A DNA stretch of 6,266 nt from Bacillota bacterium. Lineage in GTDB: Bacteria > Bacillota > Clostridia > Christensenellales > Aristaeellaceae. The position numbers and the translations under genes are program-made. This document shows, one piece after another, positions 1-5,359 of this stretch. How positions within the stretch are numbered: the first letter of the stretch is position 1; the number at the start of each line of letters is the position of its first letter. Under the pieces are notes generated by a model. It did no database searches. It was not told the origin of the DNA and saw only the letters and a program-made list of their open reading frames with translations. Location of the stretch: NCBI GenBank assembly GCA_023391725.1, contig JAEWAH010000197.1:1-6266 (forward strand). Reading direction: 5' to 3'.

Positions 1-27
1 GCCATCGCCTGTTTTATGGGCGATGGC
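1..27. terminator. Perfect 9-bp inverted repeat at the window edge, possible terminator
   Basis: GCCATCGCC (1-9) and GGCGATGGC (19-27) are exact reverse complements around a 9-base loop, giving a GC-rich hairpin in either strand's RNA. Read on the plus strand it is followed by TGGTTTAG, which is a poor U tract. Read on the minus strand, the direction of the motA-motB operon, the bases that would form the U tract lie outside the window. It could end the flagellar transcript or a convergent gene to the left. The repeat itself is certain; its role as a terminator is inferred. Confidence 0.45.
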
Positions 28-42
28 TGGTTTAGATAATTT

Positions 43-79
43 GGGCAACCACCGGGAATAAGTCCCGGGAGGGCTGCCC
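43..79 (-). terminator. Stem-loop downstream of motB, possible operon end or RNA-processing hairpin
   Basis: GGGCA (43-47) pairs with TGCCC (75-79), and inside it CCGGGA (52-57) pairs with TCCCGG (63-68) around a 5-base loop, so the element is a two-part GC-rich stem. It begins 37 bases past the motB stop, where a terminator would be expected. On the minus strand it is followed by AAATTATC rather than a run of T, so it is not a textbook intrinsic terminator. It may stabilise the 3' end of the mRNA or act together with the hairpin at 1-27. Confidence 0.4.
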
Positions 80-116
80 TAATAATTAAATAGCGTCATT
101 TTAAACTTGATCAGAC

Positions 117-1235
117 TTAATGTCCCGATGATCCTGCCGGCATGGCTGTGGGCTGTGCCGCTGGCTGAAGCGTTTGTGTAGGCTGCACCGTTTCCTGGGT
201 CGGTTGAGCGGTTTGGCTTCCCGGTTCTATCGGGCTGGGCTGAACTGCCTGATTTTCATAACCCGGCAGAGGGCTTGGCGTTGCTTCAATCGGCTGTACA
301 GTGGGGGTGGCTTGTCCCTCGTTAAGCCGCTGCTGTTCTTCATCCGTCAGATCTCTCTGGGACAGGCGAATCTCCACGCGGCGGTTCTGAGCCCAGAACT
401 TTTCTTCATAGCCCTCCACATAGAGCTTGTTGCTGGAGTAGCCCACCACCGACAGCTTTTCTTGGGGCACGTTGCATTGCTGCACAATGTATTTGAGCAC
501 CGTAAGCGCCCGATCGGTAGAAAGCTCCCAGGAGAAGAGGTTGTTCTTGTTGGGTTTACCCTCGACAATTTTAGCAGTATGGCCGCTGATCTCGATACCC
601 TCGATCAAATCGTAGGACTCCAGGATGACATTGCTGATGCTGTTGAGGATAGGGTAGGCGCCATCCTTGAGAACTGGCGAATCCGGGTAAAAGAACACGC
701 CCTCACGGAAACGAAGGTAGATGGAGTCTGCTACCTTTTCCACGCTCACCTGGTCTTCGTAATCGTTCTCCTCCAACAAATAGCTTATCTTTTCAAAGAG
801 TGCCGCATAGGTGGTGGGTACAGCTTCGACATCAAAACCGGGCCGGGAAGTGGCGCCGGGCTGATAACCCGTAAATTCAGGTGTCTGGGTCGCTTCAGGC
901 GGTTGGCTTGCTTCGGCTTCTTCGCCGTTAGATTCCTCAGAGCCGGTTTCACCGGGGGCTTCTTCTGTGGGCGCCGGGGTTACGACAGTCCCATCGGGGA
1001 GGGTGATCGACAAACCGGAAAGCTCCTCGATCGTCATCCGTTCGCCCTCTCCGGCCTCTGTTACATTGAATGTTTTTGCGAAAGCGGCAGCCAGCCTTTC
1101 AAATTTCCCTAGGTCAACAACACTCATGATATATAGGACCATGAACATAACCAGAAGGTTGTTCATCAGGTCGGCATATGTATACAGCCATCTTTCGTGG
1201 TTCTCGTGTTCTTCATGAGGAGCGTGCTTGCTCAT
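117..1235 (-). CDS. motB: Flagellar motor stator protein MotB
   Basis: MotB anchors the stator to peptidoglycan and, with MotA, forms the ion channel that powers flagellar rotation. The 372 residues read in order as follows: a short cytoplasmic tail with histidines at 4, 7, 10 and 13; one membrane helix (about 17-39) that starts WLYTYAD, with Asp22 as the conserved ion-carrying residue; a plug-like segment (40-80); an acidic Pro/Glu/Thr-rich linker (about 86-135); an OmpA-like peptidoglycan-binding domain (about 165-295) with GHTA (218-221), LSTDRA (238-243) and NRRVEI (284-289); and a Gln/Pro/Thr-rich tail (about 296-372). It is longer than typical MotB proteins of roughly 260-310 residues because of the linker and tail. 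Odd points are Asn25-Asn26 after the channel Asp, and Ala221 where the family usually has Asp. The start is supported by AAAGGA 9 bases upstream. It lies 86 bases after motA, as expected for an operon. The family call is secure. Confidence 0.96.
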   Translation of the reverse strand: MSKHAPHEEHENHERWLYTYADLMNNLLVMFMVLYIMSVVDLGKFERLAAAFAKTFNVTEAGEGERMTIEELSGLSITLPDGTVVTPAPTEEAPGETGSEESNGEEAEASQPPEATQTPEFTGYQPGATSRPGFDVEAVPTTYAALFEKISYLLEENDYEDQVSVEKVADSIYLRFREGVFFYPDSPVLKDGAYPILNSISNVILESYDLIEGIEISGHTAKIVEGKPNKNNLFSWELSTDRALTVLKYIVQQCNVPQEKLSVVGYSSNKLYVEGYEEKFWAQNRRVEIRLSQRDLTDEEQQRLNEGQATPTVQPIEATPSPLPGYENQAVQPSPIEPGSQTAQPTQETVQPTQTLQPAAQPTAMPAGSSGH

Positions 1236-1321
1236 GCCAGTTTTTCCTTTCCGCCTGTCTTATGGCAGAGGATAGAGAGCTTGCCTCATGATAAGCAATC
1301 TCCCCATGCCCCAAATGGGCC

Positions 1322-2146
1322 TCAAGCCTCAGTAGACCGTCCCCGCGTGCCTGATTGCATCTTTTGGCGCGCCTGTTTGGAGGGATCGAGGATGAGATAG
1401 GTGGAAAGCTGTTCTTCCAGCATCCTGGGGTTCACACCGTTACGAATGGCGCAAACGCCTTCAATGATCATTTCCTTTTCCAACCGATAGGCGGAAAGCC
1501 GCCCCTTCAGCTTTGTGGCGCCCGGAAGGAAAACAAGGTTTGCCAGCAAAACGCCGTACAGGGTGGCAACAAAAGCCGTACCGATGGCTTCTGTCATGGT
1601 TTCGGGGGAGGCCATACCGCCAGACAGCACGTTGACCAGACCCGTCAGGGTACCGATCATGCCCAGCGCCGGGCCGAAGCCGCCCAATGATTCCAGCATG
1701 CTGATGTTGCCGCGCTTGTTTTGCTCATACACATAGATGTCATTTTGAAGGATATCGTTGATCCTTTCCGGCTCGGAGCCGTCGACGACCATGAGAATGC
1801 CACGCTTGAGGAAGGGATCAAGCTTTCCGGCGGCATCGCCTTCGGTGACTGCGCGTTCCAGGCTCAAAAGGCCGTTTTGGCGGGCAGTCTTAGCCAGCTC
1901 GATCAGGTATTCAATGGTTTGGCTGATGGTCGATTTGGGGCTTTTGAACAGCTCGCCGAATGTTTTGGGAAGCTGCTTGAGCCGGTCAAGGCCGAAGGCC
2001 ATGCAAAGAGCGCCAAGACCGCCGCCAACAACGATCATTGCGGCGCTGACTCTTAAGAGCGACATGATATGCCCATTGTCCAAGATAAATGCAAAAAGTA
2101 TAGCCCCGATCCCTACGACAATACCAAACAAGCTGGCAATATCCAT
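1322..2146 (-). CDS. motA: Flagellar motor stator protein MotA
   Basis: MotA is the membrane subunit that surrounds MotB in the stator and transmits ion flow as torque on the rotor protein FliG. The 274 residues show four membrane helices (about 3-22, 32-52, 152-176 and 186-207) with the large cytoplasmic loop between helices 2 and 3. The loop carries the motif ARQNGLLSLE; its Arg89 and Glu97 match the charged residues known to contact FliG (Arg90 and Glu98 in E. coli). Helix 3 has PALGMIGTLTGL with conserved Pro159, and helix 4 ends in NLVFLP with Pro208, matching the two functional prolines of the family. Length is normal. GGGAGGG lies 7 bases before the start (2154-2160). The gene follows the chaperone-like gene by 44 bases and precedes motB. 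I cannot tell proton from sodium coupling from this sequence alone. Confidence 0.97.
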   Translation of the reverse strand: MDIASLFGIVVGIGAILFAFILDNGHIMSLLRVSAAMIVVGGGLGALCMAFGLDRLKQLPKTFGELFKSPKSTISQTIEYLIELAKTARQNGLLSLERAVTEGDAAGKLDPFLKRGILMVVDGSEPERINDILQNDIYVYEQNKRGNISMLESLGGFGPALGMIGTLTGLVNVLSGGMASPETMTEAIGTAFVATLYGVLLANLVFLPGATKLKGRLSAYRLEKEMIIEGVCAIRNGVNPRMLEEQLSTYLILDPSKQARQKMQSGTRGRSTEA

Positions 2147-2179
2147 TTGGCATCCCTCCCGGTTTTCTCGCCAAACCCA

Positions 2180-2187
2180 CTATCGGC
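2180..2187 (-). promoter_or_regulatory. Partial sigma-28/SigD -10 match ahead of motA
   Basis: The minus strand reads GCCGATAG, matching seven of eight positions of the SigD -10 consensus GCCGATAT/A. It lies in the 44-base gap before motA and would start a transcript about 27 bases ahead of the motA ATG, leaving room for the ribosome binding site. No TAAA is present 14-16 bases upstream, so only half the promoter is there. motAB is a SigD/FliA-controlled operon in several bacteria, which makes the placement suggestive. It could equally be chance. Confidence 0.25.
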
Positions 2188-2190
2188 GTT

Positions 2191-2694
2191 TTATTTGGAA
2201 CCGTCTCGGATGTGTACGCCGCTTGCGGCGGCAGCCTGTATCGCGTAACTGCTGTCGATCTTGCGCTGGGCGCGTGTGCGGTCCAGCTGTGCCCTGATCT
2301 GATCATCCAGAGCCTTGGCGCGGGCGTTCAGCCTTGCGTCAAGCAGTGCGCAATTTTGAAGCAATTTTTGGGTATCCAAAAGCCCACGCGCGATCCCTTT
2401 ACCCCAGTCAGGGCAGGGGAAGCTTGTAAAGTCAAACTTGAGGAAACTAGCAAGGATGGCTCTGGATCCCTCATCAAGCAGCTGGGCAGCATCGCTTAAC
2501 TTCGCATTGATCAGGTCCACCTGCTCAGTAAGCTGGGCACGTTCATCCAGCTTCTTGGAGAAACCATCTACATCGCCGCTGTCCAGGCACTCCATTGCTT
2601 CCACTGACAATATCGGGTAGGTTTTGAGCAGGCCAAAGCGCTGCTGGACCAAAACATGGAGCTCCTGCAGCGCTTCGCTTTGGGGCTTTATCAT
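2191..2694 (-). CDS. Uncharacterised helical flagellar protein, probable FliT/FlgN-like export chaperone
   Basis: I do not recognise this 167-residue protein as a named family with certainty. It has no signal peptide or membrane helix and looks almost wholly alpha-helical: heptad-like stretches at about 1-23, 30-75 and 105-148 are separated by a loop containing SFPCPDW (91-97). The segment DGFSKKLDERAQLTEQVDLINAKL resembles the helical core of FliT/FlgN chaperones, and the short tail ending HIRDGSK recalls the C-terminal ends of such proteins in Clostridia. It follows fliS directly, which is the fliT position in fliD-fliS-fliT operons, so a chaperone for FliD or a hook-associated protein is the best guess. 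Its ATG overlaps the fliS stop (ATGA, 2691-2694) and it lacks a strong ribosome binding site, so translation is probably coupled to fliS. That the gene is real is well supported by context; the function is inferred. Confidence 0.85.
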   Translation of the reverse strand: MIKPQSEALQELHVLVQQRFGLLKTYPILSVEAMECLDSGDVDGFSKKLDERAQLTEQVDLINAKLSDAAQLLDEGSRAILASFLKFDFTSFPCPDWGKGIARGLLDTQKLLQNCALLDARLNARAKALDDQIRAQLDRTRAQRKIDSSYAIQAAAASGVHIRDGSK

Positions 2695-3083
2695 TTTGCT
2701 ACCCCGGCTTTACGGTTGAGTGTCTCAGCCTGCTTCCAGGTATCACGGAAGCCGCGGGTCATCTCCAGAATCCGCAGGATGGTTTCTTTGTCCTTTTTGA
2801 TGTTTGCCTTGACAAGTTCGTCATAGATGTACTGGTACAGCGTGAAAAGGCTCTGGGAGATCTCGTAGTGCATATCCAGATGATCCGACAGGAACAGGTA
2901 AATGTCCTGCACATGGGTGATCGCGTTATGCGCACCGCATACATCCTTGCGATCAAGAGCCGCAGCCGCTTTGCTGAGGCTCACGATGGCCTGCTCGAAC
3001 AAAAGCACGATCTGTTCGCCAGGCGTTGAGGCGCACACGGACTGCGACTTGTACTTTTGATATTGTGCCGCCAGTGTTGTCAT
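2691..3083 (-). CDS. fliS: Flagellar export chaperone FliS
   Basis: FliS is a small cytoplasmic helical chaperone that binds the C-terminal end of flagellin, stops it polymerising early and delivers it to the export gate. The 130 residues have the usual length and pattern: an N-terminal YQKYKSQSV with the following ASTPGEQIVLLFEQAI helix, the LDMHYEIS segment (69-76) followed by SLFTLYQYIYDELVKANIKKD, and RDTW at 113-116. These all match the classic FliS core. The start at 3083 is supported by AGGAGGG (3091-3097) 7 bases upstream, which begins almost immediately after the fliD stop. The gap to fliD is 16 bases and the stop overlaps the next gene, so the three genes should share one transcript. 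The flagellin gene is not in the window. Confidence 0.97.
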   Translation of the reverse strand: MTTLAAQYQKYKSQSVCASTPGEQIVLLFEQAIVSLSKAAAALDRKDVCGAHNAITHVQDIYLFLSDHLDMHYEISQSLFTLYQYIYDELVKANIKKDKETILRILEMTRGFRDTWKQAETLNRKAGVAK

Positions 3084-3099
3084 CCTTGCTCCCTCCTAT

Positions 3100-5031
3100 T
3101 TACTGCTGCTGCCCACCGAGCATGTTCGCAAGCCATGATGACTGGGAATTCAACTTGGAAAGCGCCGTTTCCATAGCGCTGAACCGCTTATAATAATTGT
3201 CCTCCTTAGTGGCGAGCTGATCGTTCAAACGGTCGATCCGGTCTTGAATGTCCGACAGGCGCTTGCGATATTCACTTTCACCAAGATAGGCGCTGTTGGG
3301 GCTGCCCACCAGAGTGATCAGCATGCCCTTTTTGCCGACAGTATTCAGGTTCTTGGCAAGAATGTCACTTAGGCGGCCGAGAACGCCGGACTCGTTAAAG
3401 CGCTTTGCCTGCTGCTCGGCACTGGCATACTGGGAATAGGAGATGGAACTGGCCTGGGTAAGCAATCCCAGCGTCTTTTCGGTGTCGCTGTTCAGCGCTG
3501 CCCGGAGCTTGTTTTCATCCAGGTGAAGCTTGCCTTTTTCCTGATAGGCGTAGGCACCGGTAGAGATCCCGATCTCGGCCAATATCCCCAGGTTGCTTCC
3601 CGGCTCGCCAAGCTTTTGGACAACAGAATACATGCTGCTCTTCAGTTCCGCTTCAATGGACCGAAGTGTCGTATCTCCGCGCAGGATACCGCTCTTGGCT
3701 TTTTCAGTCCAGAGCTCGATATCCTTTTCGGACATTTCTTTTTTCTCATCATCCGACAGCGGCGTATAATCCCTGAAGCGCTCCGCAGAGGTCAAGGTGG
3801 TGATGGAGCCCAGCAGCTCGTTATAATCATCCACAAAGGCCTTGACATTTTCCACGATGGAATCTGTGTTGTAGGAAAAGTTTACGTTGATCCCTTCCTG
3901 CGCATCGCCGGAGGCTTTGCCCAGGAGTTTGACGGTCGCGCCATTAACGGTGAAGGAATTGGTGCTGCGTTGAACGGTCACCAGATCCTCTTCGTTGGTG
4001 GAACCATTGGCGCTCATGCGCACCACCGCATCGGTGCCGGCAGTATATGCTCCGCTTCCCAACAGGGCGTCCATCAAAAAGCCATGATCGTCCTGCACAG
4101 ATATGGAAGAAGACGCGCCAGTTGTTTTTGAGGTCAGGGAAAAGCTGTCGGTGAGAGAGGAATAGCTCAGTGTAACGCCGGCTGCGCTGGCGTTCACGGC
4201 CTTGATGACATCATTTACGGTGCGGCTGCCCGAAAAGGAGAAGCTGGTGCCGTTGATGGTGAAATTGACGTTCTGATCATCAGGCGAAGTAAAGACTTCC
4301 TTGGCGAAGCCAGCCTGCGCAAGGGTCATGTTCAGCTCCAGCCTGTTGCTTGCGTAACTGCTAAAATCCAGAATGCCCGTTGGGTTGCTGGCGGTATCAG
4401 TGGGCACGCTTATGCGCAGCGAGGAATTTTGCGAATCAAGGGAAAGGGCCGTCCCATCCAGCGTTACATTGACCCTGCCCGCGCCAAAGGCGGCAGTTAG
4501 CTGGGAATTGAGCTCATCCTGCACATCTGCGGCAGTTGTATAGATGCGCGGGGAAAAGCTCACGGTCTTGTTGACACCGTCCAATGTGACGACGATGCTC
4601 TTCCCTGAAAGGTCCGCAAGGGCGTCGGTATTGACAGAGATCTGCGGGGCGGCGGTGACAGCCTGGTTGCTCGTAATCTTCGCGCCGGAAGCCAAGCTTA
4701 AAATATCGGCGATATACATGGAGCCTTCGGTGGCATTGCTGCCGGCAGTGATAGAGACATAGGGGGAGTTGTAGGTGGCGGTGAGCGCATTCATCGAGCC
4801 GCCTATCAGCGAGCTGGAAGACGATGTGCCGAAGTATTTGCTTTGGAAAGCGCTAAGCTTTGTCGTAATCTCCTGGTAGTATTCCTGCTTCCACTCCAGA
4901 AGAGATTTTTGCTTTTTAACTTCATCGACCTTGAGCTTTTCAACCTTCATAAGGTCGCTGACAATGCTATCGGTGTCGAGCCCGGAGGCCAGACCGGACA
5001 GCCGTAAGGTGCTTCCGCTGATTGTTGACAT
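3100..5031 (-). CDS. fliD: Flagellar filament capping protein FliD (hook-associated protein 2)
   Basis: FliD sits as an oligomeric cap on the growing filament and guides insertion of exported flagellin. The 643 residues show the FliD N-terminal domain (about 8-110), with SGLASGLDTDSIVSDLM (12-28) and a coiled segment containing LLEWKQEYYQEI. A variable middle follows, containing a flagellin hook-IN-type motif (about 256-312: FTINGT, then TVNDVIKAVN, then SLTSKTTG). The C-terminal domain begins about residue 357 and includes VKAFVDDYNELL (396-407), GILRGDTTLRSI (448-459), a terminal coiled coil (about 585-630) and LNSQSSWL (627-634). A second IN-like segment lies at about 144-208. The protein has no cysteine and no cleaved signal peptide, as expected for a type III exported flagellar protein. 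AAGGAGGG 7 bases upstream fixes the start. It is the first gene of the operon, behind a SigD-type promoter. Confidence 0.97.
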   Translation of the reverse strand: MSTISGSTLRLSGLASGLDTDSIVSDLMKVEKLKVDEVKKQKSLLEWKQEYYQEITTKLSAFQSKYFGTSSSSSLIGGSMNALTATYNSPYVSITAGSNATEGSMYIADILSLASGAKITSNQAVTAAPQISVNTDALADLSGKSIVVTLDGVNKTVSFSPRIYTTAADVQDELNSQLTAAFGAGRVNVTLDGTALSLDSQNSSLRISVPTDTASNPTGILDFSSYASNRLELNMTLAQAGFAKEVFTSPDDQNVNFTINGTSFSFSGSRTVNDVIKAVNASAAGVTLSYSSLTDSFSLTSKTTGASSSISVQDDHGFLMDALLGSGAYTAGTDAVVRMSANGSTNEEDLVTVQRSTNSFTVNGATVKLLGKASGDAQEGINVNFSYNTDSIVENVKAFVDDYNELLGSITTLTSAERFRDYTPLSDDEKKEMSEKDIELWTEKAKSGILRGDTTLRSIEAELKSSMYSVVQKLGEPGSNLGILAEIGISTGAYAYQEKGKLHLDENKLRAALNSDTEKTLGLLTQASSISYSQYASAEQQAKRFNESGVLGRLSDILAKNLNTVGKKGMLITLVGSPNSAYLGESEYRKRLSDIQDRIDRLNDQLATKEDNYYKRFSAMETALSKLNSQSSWLANMLGGQQQ

Positions 5032-5035
5032 AGGA

Positions 5036-5051
5036 TTTCCCTCCTTGGAAA
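5036..5051 (-). promoter_or_regulatory. fliD ribosome binding site in a predicted hairpin loop
   Basis: On the minus strand TTTCC (5051-5047) and GGAAA (5040-5036) are complementary and enclose AAGGAG, so the GGA core of a near-perfect Shine-Dalgarno sequence would sit in a six-base loop. A flanking G-U pair could add a sixth base pair. The binding-site function is clear from its distance to the ATG at 5031. The hairpin is short and its stability in vivo is unknown. A GGA in a hairpin loop over the ribosome binding site is the form of target bound by CsrA, so a translational control site is possible. Confidence 0.6.
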
Positions 5052-5085
5052 CGGTCCATTGTACGCAGTTTGCTGCTTAATGAAT

Positions 5086-5113
5086 ATATCGGACATTTTT
5101 CGATGGTTGTTTA
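5086..5113 (-). promoter_or_regulatory. Sigma-28/SigD-type promoter for the fliD operon
   Basis: On the minus strand TAAA (5113-5110) is followed after 16 bases by TCCGATAT (5093-5086). This matches the flagellar sigma factor consensus TAAA, N14-16, gCCGATAT as described for Bacillus SigD, differing only in the first base of the -10 element. Transcription would start near 5078-5080, giving a leader of about 47 bases before fliD. Late flagellar genes such as fliD, fliS and motAB are typical SigD targets, so sequence and context agree. Confidence 0.8.
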
Positions 5114-5218
5114 GCTATCATTAAGAATAGATTGAGAATATTTCGCCCATCTTGGCGTAAAGTACAAAAAAATGACTAATAGCATCAATTTTGGATTTTG
5201 AAAGGAGTATTTTACGTT

Positions 5219-5233
5219 TTAATTAAGAATTAA
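5219..5233. repeat. Short AT-only inverted repeat
   Basis: TTAATT (5219-5224) and AATTAA (5228-5233) are exact reverse complements around the spacer AAG. The arms could be half-sites for a dimeric regulator or part of AT-rich spacer DNA. Such palindromes arise often by chance in AT-rich sequence, and it lies more than 100 bases upstream of the fliD promoter, so no function is claimed. Confidence 0.4.
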
Positions 5234-5271
5234 TGCTCATTCATGCGACACCTGAGAATAAAGGGGAACTG

Positions 5272-5312
5272 GAGAACACAGGCGCCGCAAAAAAGCATGC
5301 CCCTGTGTTCTC
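5272..5312 (-). terminator. Long inverted repeat downstream of parC, probable transcription end
   Basis: GAGAACACAGG (5272-5282) and CCTGTGTTCTC (5302-5312) form a perfect 11-bp stem. It lies 47 bases past the parC stop, so it is placed to end the parC transcript or protect its 3' end and to insulate the flagellar operon. It is not a classic terminator: the T6 run on the minus strand (5289-5294) lies inside the loop, and the stem itself is followed by CAGTTCCCC. A weaker alternative stem, GCATG (5324-5320) with CATGC (5299-5295), ends immediately before the T6 run and could be the true terminator. Confidence 0.55.
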
Positions 5313-5359
5313 TCATACACATGCGTGACTATGCATTTTCATACATCAAATGTGCTTAG

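Larger units (their letters stand above)
5032..5359. other. Gene-free AT-rich region between parC and fliD
   Basis: No convincing gene lies in these 328 bases. The region is visibly richer in A and T than the coding parts. From the parC side it contains a strong inverted repeat (5272-5312) probably linked to the parC 3' end, the small palindrome TTAATT-AAG-AATTAA (5219-5233), the inverted repeat CGCC-CATCTT-GGCG (5144-5157) about 31 bases upstream of the -35 element, the SigD-type promoter and the fliD leader. T-rich tracts on the minus strand between 5160 and 5200 could bend DNA or help polymerase bind upstream, but this is not shown. I see no good sigma-A promoter here. Confidence 0.7.

Noticed and set aside
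174..1112. Long plus-strand open frame (312 residues) antisense to motB
   Set aside because: It lies wholly inside motB, has no good ribosome binding site, and its protein has no recognisable domain. It is explained by the codon bias of motB leaving the opposite strand open.
1236..1321. Short minus-strand peptide or regulatory element between motA and motB
   Set aside because: Only a frame of about 15 residues without a usable ribosome binding site and a 4-5 bp inverted repeat (GCCCC-AAAT-GGGC-like) are present, too weak to annotate.
3523..4131. Plus-strand open frame (202 residues) antisense to fliD
   Set aside because: It is fully inside a clear fliD gene with intact domains, and no start signal or family resemblance was seen.
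5161..5190. Sigma-A promoter TTGATG-N18-TACTTT on the minus strand
   Set aside because: Both hexamers match poorly and the spacing is long; the nearby SigD-type promoter explains expression better.
5233..5328. Small plus-strand open frame of 31 codons in the parC-fliD gap
   Set aside because: The only ribosome-binding-like sequence (AAGGAG near 5202-5207) is about 25 bases from the ATG, too far to serve, and the frame spans the 11-bp inverted repeat. There is no support beyond an open frame.
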